Below are positions 20,536 through 29,369 of a stretch of DNA of 64,000 nt, one piece after another; positions within the stretch are counted from its first letter, which is position 1, and each line of letters opens with the position of its first letter. The stretch is from Amycolatopsis methanolica 239 (lineage in GTDB: Bacteria > Actinomycetota > Actinomycetes > Mycobacteriales > Pseudonocardiaceae), in the NCBI RefSeq assembly GCF_000739085.1, contig NZ_CP009110.1, forward strand, positions 1,116,001 through 1,180,000. Reading direction: 5' to 3'. Below the pieces are notes generated by a model. That model was not told the origin of the DNA and did not search any database. It saw only the letters and a program-made list of their open reading frames with translations. The position numbers were made by a program, and so were the translations under genes.

Positions 20536-22908
20536 TTGGTTGTGCAGAGCAAACCGCCTGGCGTCATCGGCGCCAAGGTGCAACGGAAGGAAGACCCGCG
20601 GCTGATCACCGGGCGGGGTCAGTTCCTGGACGACGTCGCCCTGCCCGGCATGCTCGAAGCGGCGGTGCTGCGCAGCCCGTTCGCGCACGCCCGCATCACG
20701 CACATCGACGTGAGCGAGGCCCGCGCGCTGCCGGGTGTGTTCGACGTGATCGTCGGTTCCGACGTGCTCGAAGCCACGAAGATGTCGCAGCCGGTGATCT
20801 GGCAGCTCGTCCCCGACCAGCTCATGCCCGAGGGCCGTGTGCTGGCCACCGACCGGGTCCGGTTCGTGGGCCAGCCGGTCGCCGCGGTCGTGGCGACCAA
20901 CCGCTACGTCGCCGAGGACGCCCTCGAACTGATCGCGGTCGAGTACGAGGAGCTACCCGCCGTCGTCTCGCTGGAGGACGCGCTCGCCGAGGGCGCGCCG
21001 AAGCTGTACGACGAGTGGCCGGACAACGTCAGCTGCCGCACCACGATCCCGAAGGGGGACGTGGACAAGGCGTTCGCCGAGGCCGAGGTCGTGGTCACCA
21101 AGACCTTCCGGCACGGCCGCCAGATGGGCACCCCGCTGGAGACCCGAGGCTGCGTGGCCACCTGGGACCCGTTCACCGACCGGCTCGACATCTGGATGTC
21201 GAACCAGTCGCCGAACCTCGCCCGCGACCTGCTCGGCGACGTGCTGGGCATTCCGGGCGACAAGGTACGCGTGCGCGTGCCCGACGTCGGTGGCGGGTTC
21301 GGCAACAAGTTCGACTTCTACGCCGAAGAGGTCGTCGCCTCGATCCTGTCCAAGCGCACCGGGCGGCCGGTCAAGCTGATCGAGGACCGGCTGGAGAGCT
21401 TCGTGGCCAACGCGCACTCCCGCGAGCAGCGCCTCGACGTCGAGCTGGCGGCCACAAAGGACGGTAAGATCACCGGGCTGCGCTGCACGATCTACGGTGT
21501 GCTCGGCGGTCAGCTCGCCACCGTGGGCATCGGCCCGAACTGGCTGACCGCGGCGATGCTCGGCGGCCCGTACGACATCCCGAACATCGAGGCAAACGTC
21601 GTCGGCGTGGTCACCAACCGCTCGCCGTACGGCTCCTACCGCGGCTGGGGCCAGCCGAAGGCGAACCTGGTGCACGAGCGCATGCTCACCCTGCTCGCGC
21701 GGGAGCTGGACATGGACCCCAACGAGGTCCGGCGCAGGAACCTCATCCCGGAGAAGGCATTCCCGTACCAGAGCGCGGTGTTCGTCTACGACACCGGCCG
21801 GTACCACGACTGCCTGCGGGCGTGTACCGACGCGGTGGCCGAGCGCGGCTGGCACGAGCGCAAGGCGGCCGCCGCGAAGGAGGGCCGCAAGCTCGGCATC
21901 GGCTACTCGTTCCACGTGGAGATCACCGCGTTCGGCCCGAGCCGGATGTTCAACTCCGCCGGCCTGCAGCACTCCTCCTTCGACGAGGAGGTGGTGCGGA
22001 TGGACTCCACCGGCAAGGTCACCGTCTACACCGGACAGACGGCGCTCGGCCAGGGCGTGCAGACGGCGCTCGCCCAGGTCGCCGCCGACTCGCTCGGTGT
22101 GCCGTTCGAGGACGTGAGCGTGGTGTACGGCGACACCGACAGCTGCCCCTACACGGGGTACGGCACCGGGGCCAGCCGGGCCGCGTCGGTGGGTGGCGCC
22201 GCGGTGCTCACCGCGTCGAAGCGGCTCAAGGAGAAGCTCGTGCGGATCGCGGCGCACATGCTCGAAGCCGCACCGGAGGACCTGGTCGTCGAAAACGGCA
22301 CGATCAGCGTCGCCGGCGCACCGGGCCGCTCGGTCAGCACCGCCGAGATCGGCGACGCGGCCTACCGCAGGCTCGACGGCAAGCTCCCGCCCGGCGAGTC
22401 GCCTACGCTGGAGGAGCGCGAGGTCTTCGACCCGGAGAACGTCGCGTTCTCATACGGCTGCACCGCGATCCTGGCCGAAGTGGACCCGGAGACCGGGCAC
22501 GTCCAGCTGCTGGACTACCTGATGGCGCACGACTGCGGCACCGTGATCAATCCGACCATTGTGGACGGTCAGATCCACGGCGGGGCGGCGCAGGCGATCG
22601 GCGGCGCGCTGTACGAGGAACTGATCTACGGCGAGGACGGGCAGATCCAGACCACCACGTTCATGGACTACCTGTTGCCCACCGCCGCCGAGATTCCGCC
22701 GTTCGAGGTGCTGCACATGGAGACCCCGTCCGACCACATCCCCGGCGGGTTCAAGGGCGTCGGAGAGGGCGGCACGATCGGCGGTGGCGCGGCGATCGCG
22801 GAGGCGATCGAGGACGCGCTGGACGGTCTCGACATCACCATCACCCAGCTGCCGGTGACCCCGCCGCGCCTGCTGGAGCTGATCGAGCGCGCGGGAGGTG
22901 CGGCGTGA
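20536..22908 (+). CDS. Molybdenum hydroxylase large (molybdopterin-binding) subunit, set 2
   Basis: This 790-residue catalytic subunit of the CoxL/xanthine dehydrogenase family has the cofactor-binding segments DVGGGFGNKFDFYAEE, SPYGSYRGWGQPKAN and GYGTGASRAASVGGAA. The catalytic glutamate lies in FKGVGEGGTIGGG near the end. The active-site loop SYRGWGQ resembles form II enzymes and lacks the CO dehydrogenase cysteine, so annotation as CO dehydrogenase would be wrong. The TTG at 20536 is chosen because GGAAGG lies six bases before it; a GTG at 20542 is the alternative. It heads an operon whose genes overlap or nearly touch down to 28893. Confidence 0.92.
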   Translation: MVVQSKPPGVIGAKVQRKEDPRLITGRGQFLDDVALPGMLEAAVLRSPFAHARITHIDVSEARALPGVFDVIVGSDVLEATKMSQPVIWQLVPDQLMPEGRVLATDRVRFVGQPVAAVVATNRYVAEDALELIAVEYEELPAVVSLEDALAEGAPKLYDEWPDNVSCRTTIPKGDVDKAFAEAEVVVTKTFRHGRQMGTPLETRGCVATWDPFTDRLDIWMSNQSPNLARDLLGDVLGIPGDKVRVRVPDVGGGFGNKFDFYAEEVVASILSKRTGRPVKLIEDRLESFVANAHSREQRLDVELAATKDGKITGLRCTIYGVLGGQLATVGIGPNWLTAAMLGGPYDIPNIEANVVGVVTNRSPYGSYRGWGQPKANLVHERMLTLLARELDMDPNEVRRRNLIPEKAFPYQSAVFVYDTGRYHDCLRACTDAVAERGWHERKAAAAKEGRKLGIGYSFHVEITAFGPSRMFNSAGLQHSSFDEEVVRMDSTGKVTVYTGQTALGQGVQTALAQVAADSLGVPFEDVSVVYGDTDSCPYTGYGTGASRAASVGGAAVLTASKRLKEKLVRIAAHMLEAAPEDLVVENGTISVAGAPGRSVSTAEIGDAAYRRLDGKLPPGESPTLEEREVFDPENVAFSYGCTAILAEVDPETGHVQLLDYLMAHDCGTVINPTIVDGQIHGGAAQAIGGALYEELIYGEDGQIQTTTFMDYLLPTAAEIPPFEVLHMETPSDHIPGGFKGVGEGGTIGGGAAIAEAIEDALDGLDITITQLPVTPPRLLELIERAGGAA

Positions 22909-23780
22909 AACCTGCTCCCTTCGACTACGTGCGGGCCGAGTCCGTCGAGCACGCGGTGCACGCACTGACCGGCGGCGACGGGGACGCGAAGGTACTGGCC
23001 GGTGGCCAGAGCCTGGTCCCGCTGCTGTCGATGCGGCTGGCCCGCCCGTCGGTCCTGGTCGACATCAACCAAGTGTCCGACTTGGACTATGTCCGGCTGG
23101 ACGGGGACGTGCTGCGGATCGGCGCGCTGACCCGGCACCGCACGGTGGAGACCTCGCCCGAGGTGGCCCGGCACGTGCCGCTGCTGGTCGACGCGCTGCG
23201 GTATGTGGGGCACGTGACGATTCGCAACCGCGGCACGATCGGCGGCAGCGTCGCGCACTCCGACCCGGCCGCGGAGCTGCCCTCGGTGCTGGTCGCGCTG
23301 GACGGCCGGGTCGTGCTGGAAGGCCCGGACGGCAGGCGGGAGGTCGCCGCGGCGGACTTCTTCGAGGGTTACCTCACCACGGCCGCCGAGCCGGACGAGC
23401 TGCTGACCGAGATCATCGTGCCGGTCTCCCCGCGTGGTACCGGCGTGTGTGTCCAGGAGCAGGCGCGGCGCCACGGCGACTTCGCGCTGGTGGCCGTGTT
23501 CAGCGCGGTGTCGCTGGACGCGGCGGGCAAGGTCGCCGACGTGCGGCTGGGCATCGCCGGGACGAACGCGACCCCGCTGCGGCCCGAACGTGCCGAGTCC
23601 CTGCTCGTCGGTGAATCCCCGAGCGAGCAGGCGATCGCGGCCGCGGCCGCGGCAGCCGCGGCCGCGACCGGCTCGGTCGGGGACATCCATGCCACGGCGA
23701 AGTACCGCACCACCGTCGCCGAAGTACTCACCCGTCGCGCGCTGCAGGGCGCCGTCGCCAACACGAACGGACACCACTGA
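22905..23780 (+). CDS. Molybdenum hydroxylase FAD-binding subunit (CoxM type), set 2
   Basis: This 291-residue FAD subunit is a standard CoxM-like protein. It has FDYVRAESVEHAVHAL at the start, the FAD loop KVLAGGQSLVPLLSMRLARP, and the second FAD segment RNRGTIGGSVAHSDPAAELP. The C-terminal domain includes an unusual run of alanines (around residues 247-256) before the final helices. The GTG start overlaps the TGA of the large subunit gene, and the stop overlaps the ATG of the 2Fe-2S subunit, so expression is tightly coupled. It is more canonical than its counterpart at 12170, which indicates the two sets are not a recent duplication. Confidence 0.94.
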   Translation: MKPAPFDYVRAESVEHAVHALTGGDGDAKVLAGGQSLVPLLSMRLARPSVLVDINQVSDLDYVRLDGDVLRIGALTRHRTVETSPEVARHVPLLVDALRYVGHVTIRNRGTIGGSVAHSDPAAELPSVLVALDGRVVLEGPDGRREVAAADFFEGYLTTAAEPDELLTEIIVPVSPRGTGVCVQEQARRHGDFALVAVFSAVSLDAAGKVADVRLGIAGTNATPLRPERAESLLVGESPSEQAIAAAAAAAAAATGSVGDIHATAKYRTTVAEVLTRRALQGAVANTNGHH

Positions 23781-24259
23781 TGGCCACCACAGTCCGGATC
23801 TCGGTCACCGTCAACGGCAGGACGTTCCAGGCGGACTGCGAACCGCGCAAGACGCTCGCGGACTTCCTGCGCCAGGACTGCGGCGGCACCGGTGTGCACC
23901 TCGGCTGCGAACACGGGGTGTGCGGCGCCTGCACCGTCCTGCTCAACGGCCGCACCGTCCGATCCTGCTGCCTGCTCGCGGTGCAGGCGGACGGCGCGGA
24001 GATCACCACCATCGAGGGCCTGGCCACCGGCGGCGAACTGCACCCGATGCAGCGGGCCTTCGCCAACAATCACGGCCTGCAGTGCGGATTCTGCACGCCG
24101 GGCATGATCCTGACCGCCTGCGAGCTGCTGGCGGACAACCCGGCGCCGAGCGACGAGGAGATCAGGGAGGGCATTTCCGGGAACCTGTGCCGGTGCACCG
24201 GATACCACGGCATCGTGAACTCAATCCGGGAGGTGGCCGATCAGCGCGCCGGAAAGTGA
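23780..24259 (+). CDS. Molybdenum hydroxylase 2Fe-2S subunit (CoxS type), set 2
   Basis: This 159-residue small subunit carries two [2Fe-2S] clusters. The ligands are in [17 protein letters not shown] with the following SCC, and in [10 protein letters not shown] and [10 protein letters not shown]. All are present. It completes the second three-subunit enzyme in the order large-medium-small, which is the reverse of set 1. Its start codon shares one base with the upstream stop. Confidence 0.96.
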   Translation: MATTVRISVTVNGRTFQADCEPRKTLADFLRQDCGGTGVHLGCEHGVCGACTVLLNGRTVRSCCLLAVQADGAEITTIEGLATGGELHPMQRAFANNHGLQCGFCTPGMILTACELLADNPAPSDEEIREGISGNLCRCTGYHGIVNSIREVADQRAGK

Positions 24260-24263
24260 TCCG

Positions 24264-25148
24264 GTGCCGGCCGGCGGACTTCCCTTCGCCTCGGTCGACG
24301 AGGTCGAGAAGGCACTGCGGGAGGCCGGTTACCTGCCCGACCGGGGGCTGGCGACCGGGATCCATCTGGCGCTGGGCATGCGGCGCCCGCTGCTGCTGGA
24401 AGGCGAGCCCGGCGTCGGCAAGACCGACGTCGCCAAGCGGCTCGCCGGAGTGCTCGGGCTGGATCTCATCCGCCTGCAGTGCTACGAGGGAATCGACGCG
24501 GCACAGGCGATCTACGACTGGGACTACAGCCGGCAGTTGCTGCACGCCCGCCTGACCGCCGAGACGGGCGGTCCCGGCCGGGTGGGCACCGCCGATCTCT
24601 ACGGTCCCGAGTTCCTGCTCGAGCGGCCGCTGCTGCGGGCCGTGCGGACGGGCGGAGGATGCCTGCTGCTGATCGACGAACTCGACCGCGCCGACGACGA
24701 GTTCGAGGCGTTCCTGCTGGAGATCCTGTCGGAGCACGCGGTGACGATCCCGGAGATCGGCACCGTGTGCTCCGCCGAGCCGCCCGCCATCGTGATCACC
24801 TCCAACCGCACCCGGGAGCTGCACGACGCGCTCAAGCGCCGCTGCGTCTACCACTGGATCGAGTTCCCCACCGTGGAAAGGGAAACCGAGGTCGTCCGGA
24901 TCCGGGTGCCCGAAGCGGACGACCGGCTCGCCCGGTCGATCGCCGAGACGGTGGCCCGGTTGCGTGAGCTCGACCTGGCGAAACGACCGGGGATCGCGGA
25001 GACCGTGGACTGGGCGCGCGCGTTGACCATGATCGGGGCGCGCGAACTGAACCCCGAGCTGGCCGACGCCACCGTGGGCGTGGTGATCAAGGGGCGGGAG
25101 GATCTCGGCACGGTCCGCCAGGCGCTGGGTGAGATCGTCGGTGGCTGA
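24264..25148 (+). CDS. MoxR/CoxD-type AAA+ ATPase
   Basis: This 294-residue MoxR-family ATPase has Walker A in LLEGEPGVGKTDVAKRLA, Walker B in LLLIDELDRADDEFEAFLLE, and the sensor stretch ITSNRTRELHDALKRRC. In Cox systems CoxD with the VWA protein CoxE helps insert or mature the metal centre of the molybdenum enzyme. Here the pair follows a non-CO-dehydrogenase set, so a general maturation role is likely. The GTG start lies four bases after the CoxS stop, and the end overlaps the VWA gene by eight bases. Confidence 0.93.
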   Translation: MPAGGLPFASVDEVEKALREAGYLPDRGLATGIHLALGMRRPLLLEGEPGVGKTDVAKRLAGVLGLDLIRLQCYEGIDAAQAIYDWDYSRQLLHARLTAETGGPGRVGTADLYGPEFLLERPLLRAVRTGGGCLLLIDELDRADDEFEAFLLEILSEHAVTIPEIGTVCSAEPPAIVITSNRTRELHDALKRRCVYHWIEFPTVERETEVVRIRVPEADDRLARSIAETVARLRELDLAKRPGIAETVDWARALTMIGARELNPELADATVGVVIKGREDLGTVRQALGEIVGG

Positions 25149-26274
25149 GCCGTCCGGTGTGCCGGAGCCCGCGCGGGACCTGGTCGGGTTCGTGGCCGAG
25201 CTGCGCCGGCACGGGGTCCACGTCGGACAGGGCAGGACGATCGAGTTCTGCCGGGCCGCCACCCTGGTCGAACCACGCGACCTCTACTGGTCTGGCCGGC
25301 TCACCCTGATCGGCCGGGCCGAGGACCTGCCGCGCTACGACAAGGCGTTCGTGACCTACTTCGCCCGGCTGCCCGAGCAGGCGGAGAGCCGGAACGAGCA
25401 GGAGGAGGCGTATCCCGGCGGGCCGAGCGATCTGGTGTCCGGGGAGGACGACAGTGCCGAGGAGGAGGGCCTCGCCAGCGAGGTGGAGTTGCTGGCCCAC
25501 AAGGACTTCGCCGAGCTGTCCGAGGCCGAGCTCGCGAAGGTCGCCGCGCTCATCGAACGGTTGCGGTTGCGGGTCCCGCCGCGCCGGGTCCGCCGCTGGC
25601 GCCGCGCGCCGTCGGGGCCGATCGACCTGCGGCGCACGGTGCGCCGGGCACTCCGGCAGGGTGGCGAAGCCGTCGAGCTGCGGCGCCGGCGACGGGTGCG
25701 CAAGCCGCGCCGGCTGATCCTGCTGCTCGATGTGTCGCACTCGATGCGGGACTACGCCCGGTCGCTGCTCGTCTTCGCGCACTCGGCGCTGCGTGGCCGG
25801 CATCCGATGGAGGTGTTCTGTTTCGGCACCCGCCTGACCAGGCTCACCCGGGTGCTGTCCACCTCCTCCGTGGAGACCGCGCTGGCCGCAGCCGCCGATC
25901 GCGTGCTGGACTGGGACGGCGGCACCAGGATCGGCCCGTCGCTGAAGACGTTCCTCGACACCTTCGGGCGGGCCGGGCCGGCCAGGGGAGCGATCGTGGT
26001 GCTCTGCTCCGACGGCTTGGAGCAGGGCGACCCCGCGGTGCTCGGTACCCAGATGGAGCGGCTGTCGAAACTCGCGTACCGGATCATCTGGCTGAACCCG
26101 CTCAAGGGCGGGCTCGACTACCAGCCGCTGGCCCGCGGCATGCGGGCCGCGCTGCCGCACATCGATGTCTTCTCCAGCGGGCACAACTTCGCCTCGCTTG
26201 AGCACCTGGCCGAAGTTCTCTCCGAAGCCGGCGGTTCGCGGTCCGGGGACCGGCCCCGGCGGAACCTAGACTGA
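25141..26274 (+). CDS. VWA-domain protein, CoxE type
   Basis: This 377-residue CoxE-like protein has a basic, arginine-rich middle (RRVRRWRRAPSGPIDLRR) before a von Willebrand A domain. The metal-ion-dependent adhesion site is LLLDVSHSM (DxSxS). The later site residues are in WDGGTRIG and VVLCSDGLEQGD. It is expected to work with the upstream MoxR ATPase as a chaperone for the molybdenum hydroxylase. The GTG at 25141 is preferred because the protein begins to look family-like there; an in-frame GTG at 25129 would add four residues. It overlaps the MoxR gene by eight bases. Confidence 0.9.
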   Translation: MAEPSGVPEPARDLVGFVAELRRHGVHVGQGRTIEFCRAATLVEPRDLYWSGRLTLIGRAEDLPRYDKAFVTYFARLPEQAESRNEQEEAYPGGPSDLVSGEDDSAEEEGLASEVELLAHKDFAELSEAELAKVAALIERLRLRVPPRRVRRWRRAPSGPIDLRRTVRRALRQGGEAVELRRRRRVRKPRRLILLLDVSHSMRDYARSLLVFAHSALRGRHPMEVFCFGTRLTRLTRVLSTSSVETALAAAADRVLDWDGGTRIGPSLKTFLDTFGRAGPARGAIVVLCSDGLEQGDPAVLGTQMERLSKLAYRIIWLNPLKGGLDYQPLARGMRAALPHIDVFSSGHNFASLEHLAEVLSEAGGSRSGDRPRRNLD

Positions 26275-26278
26275 GCCT

Positions 26279-27331
26279 ATGTGGCAGCTGGGCGCGGACG
26301 ACGTCGACGACCTCGCGCGTGGTGCGGAGCTGCTGGGCGGCGGCGGTGGCGGCGAGGTGCGGGTGGCCACGCTGCTGGCCAAGCAGCTGTTGCGGCGCGA
26401 GCCGCTCACCGTGCTGTCCCCGGCGGAACTGCCCGGCGACGCACGCGCCGTCCCGATCGGACTGATCGGCTCGGTCACCGTCTTCGAGGAGCGGTTCACC
26501 GCCGGTACCGAGTTCGGCGCGGTCGTCGGCGCGCTCGAACGGCACACCGGCGAGGAGGTGTCCGCGGTGCTCGCGTTCGAAGCGGCGGGGGTCAACCTCC
26601 TGCTGCCGGTGGTGGCCGCCGCGCGGCTCGGGGTGCCGCTGCTGGACGCCGACGGGGAAGGCCGGGCGCTGCCGAACCTCGACCAGACGGTGTTCACCCT
26701 GGCGCGGCTGCCGGTGACCCCGATGGTGCTGGCCGACGCGCTGATCGGGACGGTGATCATCGACGCGCGCGAGGCCGCGCAGGCGGAGCGGCTCGCGCGG
26801 GCCGGGGCGGTCGCGATGGGCGGCTGGGCGCTGGTCGGGTTCGCCCCGCAGCGCGCCCGCGACCTGGACCGCTTCGCCATCCGGAACTCGATCTCCCTGG
26901 CCAAGGGCGTGGGAAAGTTGTTACGGCGGAAGAAGCTCGACGAGCTGCTGGACACCTACGGCGGGCGGATCCTGTTCCGGGGCACCATCGTGGAAACCGA
27001 CCGGCGTTACGGCAACGGGTACGGCAGGGGAACCCTGGTGCTGCAGCATGCCGAGGACAGCGAGCGGTTCCTGCACGTGGAGTTCCAGAACGAGTACTAC
27101 CTCGCGGTGGAGAACGGCGAGCTCCGCGCGTCCGTGCCGGACGTGATCTGCCTGCTCTCCTCGCCCGGCATGAACCCGTTGCGCACCGAGCACGTGCGCA
27201 ACGGCCTGACCGTCACGGTGCTCGCCCTGCCGTGCGCCCCGGCCTGGCGTACCTCGGCCGGGCTCGGCCTCGCCGGGCCGCGCGCGTTCGGGTACGACGT
27301 CGACTACACCGTCCCGAACGGGGTCGCGTAA
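26279..27331 (+). CDS. DUF917 family protein, second copy
   Basis: This 350-residue DUF917 protein is clearly diverged from the copy at 11055. It keeps the glycine run (AELLGGGGGGEV) and the FEAAGVN segment in place of IESGGIN. The C-terminal half carries RGTLVLQHAEDSERFLHVEFQNEYYLAV, similar to the FQNEFLLA segment of the other copy. TAGACT at 26267-26272 lies six bases before the ATG, so it may also have its own leaderless transcript within the operon. It overlaps the following PucR gene by one base. Having one copy in each hydroxylase operon suggests the two proteins act on different intermediates. Confidence 0.85.
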   Translation: MWQLGADDVDDLARGAELLGGGGGGEVRVATLLAKQLLRREPLTVLSPAELPGDARAVPIGLIGSVTVFEERFTAGTEFGAVVGALERHTGEEVSAVLAFEAAGVNLLLPVVAAARLGVPLLDADGEGRALPNLDQTVFTLARLPVTPMVLADALIGTVIIDAREAAQAERLARAGAVAMGGWALVGFAPQRARDLDRFAIRNSISLAKGVGKLLRRKKLDELLDTYGGRILFRGTIVETDRRYGNGYGRGTLVLQHAEDSERFLHVEFQNEYYLAVENGELRASVPDVICLLSSPGMNPLRTEHVRNGLTVTVLALPCAPAWRTSAGLGLAGPRAFGYDVDYTVPNGVA

Positions 27332-28893
27332 TGGAACAGGAGCGGGGCGACCCACCCGTGCACGTCCGCAACCTGATCGCCGGGAAGTGCCTCGGCACCG
27401 CCGAACTGGTCGGCGGGGAGTCCGGATTGGACACCCCGGTGGAGTCGGTCACCGTGGTGTCCTCAGCCGACGCGTCGACCGGCTTGCCCATCGGCGCCCT
27501 GATGGTGGCCATGCTGATCGACGACTCGGCGGTCCAGGCGGAGGTCCTGCTGCGCCGGGCCGCGGCGGCGCGCGCGGCCGCGGTCGTGCTGGCGACCTCG
27601 CGCCGCCTGCTGCTGTCCACCAAGAAGCTCGCGGACCGGCTGGGCATCGCGCTGTTCACCGTGCGCGAGTCCGAGGCCGTCGGGGTCGCCTGGCGGGTGG
27701 AACAGGTCGTCCGGGAGCCGTCGCGGGCGTTCCTGCCGGTGCTGGCGCGGGTGATCACGCGGTTGCAAGTCCCGGCGCAGAGCGCCGCGGAGGTGGTCGA
27801 GGTGGTCAGCACGGAGCTGGGGTGTACGGTCGCGCTGGTCGGGCCGGACGGCAGCACGCTGGCCGGGAAGGCGCCACCGGACATCGACGTGGAGCTGTTC
27901 GCGATGCCGATCGCGCACACGGTGGTGGTGGACGACGGTTTCCGGCTCTACTCGCCGATCGTGGTGGAGACCCCGGTGCGCGCCGAATCGTGGCTGGTCG
28001 CGGCGACGCCGGCGTGGCACCGGTCGTGGGTGTCGGTGGCCCATCAGGTGTGCACGGTGGCCGGGCTCGCCGCCCGGTCCTGGGTGCTGCGGGGGCGCCT
28101 GCTCGCCGAGGCGGAGGCGCGCGACCACAGCGTCCTGCTCGCCGAGTTGCTGGAGGGTCAGCAGGTGCTCTCGCAGGGCACCGTGGAGCGCGCGCTCAAG
28201 GCCGGATGGCGGCTCGACGGCTGGCACACCGGTATCCATCTGCGCGAGGTGGAGTCGAGCACCGCGCGATGGCGGCCGACCGGGGAGGTCCGCGACCGGC
28301 TCCGGGCGCAGGGGATCGACGGGCCGGTCGTCGAACGCAGCGACGGCTGGGTCTGCTGGGTCACCGAAGAACGGGAACCGTCGTCGCAGTCCTATCGGGA
28401 CATCACCGCCCGGCTGGCGCGCGCGGTGGAGGAGCTGACCGAGACCGTGCGGGTGGTGGCCGGGGTCGGCCGGCCGTGCGCCGGGGCGTCCGGCATCGCG
28501 CGGAGCCTCGGGGAGGCGCACGAAGCGGCGCTGTTCGCCGGTACCGGCCGGGACGCCAGCCCGGTGGAGCACATCGACCGGCTCGGCCTGCGGCGGCTGC
28601 TGTCCGGGTGGTACCACTCGGACGCGTTCCGGAGCTACGCGTACTCGCTGCTGCAGCCGTTGCTGGGGGACGACGACGGCGCGGAGCTGCTGGCGACGCT
28701 GGCGGTGTACCTGGACCGCGAATCGTCCGCGACGTCGACCGCCGCGGCGCTGGGGGTGCACCGCAACACGGTCAGCTACCGCATCGGCCGGGTGGAACGG
28801 CTGCTGTCGGTCAACCTGGCCAACGCCGATGACCGGCTGGTACTGCAACTCGCCTGCCGTGTCGTCGAACCGGACACCGGGGCGCACCGGTGA
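27331..28893 (+). CDS. PucR family transcriptional regulator 2
   Basis: This 520-residue PucR-type regulator has an N-terminal ligand-sensing domain (residues about 10-130, with LIAGKCLGTAELVGGESGLD and VTVVSSADAS). The C-terminal helix-turn-helix is STAAALGVHRNTVSYRIGRVERLLSVNL. Its start overlaps the DUF917 stop (TAATG), so it is made with the second operon. It differs throughout from the regulator at 15847. The two probably control the two halves of the pathway, perhaps at the GGTCA/TGACC sites; this is inference. Confidence 0.9.
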   Translation: MEQERGDPPVHVRNLIAGKCLGTAELVGGESGLDTPVESVTVVSSADASTGLPIGALMVAMLIDDSAVQAEVLLRRAAAARAAAVVLATSRRLLLSTKKLADRLGIALFTVRESEAVGVAWRVEQVVREPSRAFLPVLARVITRLQVPAQSAAEVVEVVSTELGCTVALVGPDGSTLAGKAPPDIDVELFAMPIAHTVVVDDGFRLYSPIVVETPVRAESWLVAATPAWHRSWVSVAHQVCTVAGLAARSWVLRGRLLAEAEARDHSVLLAELLEGQQVLSQGTVERALKAGWRLDGWHTGIHLREVESSTARWRPTGEVRDRLRAQGIDGPVVERSDGWVCWVTEEREPSSQSYRDITARLARAVEELTETVRVVAGVGRPCAGASGIARSLGEAHEAALFAGTGRDASPVEHIDRLGLRRLLSGWYHSDAFRSYAYSLLQPLLGDDDGAELLATLAVYLDRESSATSTAAALGVHRNTVSYRIGRVERLLSVNLANADDRLVLQLACRVVEPDTGAHR

Positions 28894-28919
28894 TTTGTCT
28901 GCGCTTTTCGCCGTGCTTT

Positions 28920-28965
28920 TCCGGGAATTTTCCCGGAGTTTTTCACCGAGCCTTCTCGGTGTTTT
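28920..28965 (+). terminator. Tandem intrinsic terminators after the island
   Basis: The first hairpin pairs TCCGGGA (28920-28926) with TCCCGGA (28931-28937) and is followed by GTTTTT. The second pairs CACCGAG (28944-28950) with CTCGGTG (28955-28961) and is followed by TTTT. They lie 27 bases after the stop of the second PucR gene and close the operon. Confidence 0.85.
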
Positions 28966-29015
28966 CCGTGCTTTCCCCGATCAGCCCACGGCCTGCCGCC
29001 CTGGGGCGAGGGGAT

Positions 29016-29064
29016 GAGCAAGGGGACTTTGCTGCCCAAGAAAGGTAGTAAAGGTCCCTTGCTC
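29016..29064. repeat. Imperfect inverted repeat GAGCAAGGG...CCCTTGCTC
   Basis: GAGCAAGGGGACTTT at 29016-29030 is mirrored by AAAGGTCCCTTGCTC at 29050-29064 with a 19-base loop. It could be a dispersed palindromic element or a weak terminator. The rest of 28966-29369 shows no convincing gene; short open frames across it have poor composition and no recognisable domain. Confidence 0.55.
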
Positions 29065-29369
29065 CCGCCCCGGAGCGAGAAGTCCGCAAGTATCGTCGAA
29101 ATGGCGGCAAAGGCGACGATCAATGGCCGGTCAGCAAACTTTTCCAAGGATCTCTCATTCGGCTCAATTCGGTGGGACATTGGCATTATCGCGAGCACGC
29201 GCGCTCGATCCGAAAACACGGTGGGTGGCGCGGGCGTGGGTTTCGCCCTGGGGCATCGGTGGGGTTACCGCTGACGCTGCGCAGTCGCCGCGGTGGCCGA
29301 CAGTGGCTAACAAGTCATAACAAAGTTGGATCACGGAATAGCTAGATCATCTCGTGTGTTGATCACGGC

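Noticed and set aside
20536-24259. Carbon monoxide dehydrogenase coxLMS
   Set aside because: The active-site loop lacks the copper-binding cysteine, so only the family, not the CO reaction, is supported.
29014-29274. 86-codon open frame with ATG
   Set aside because: Its start lies in an inverted repeat, it has no good ribosome binding site, and its composition is unlike neighbouring genes.
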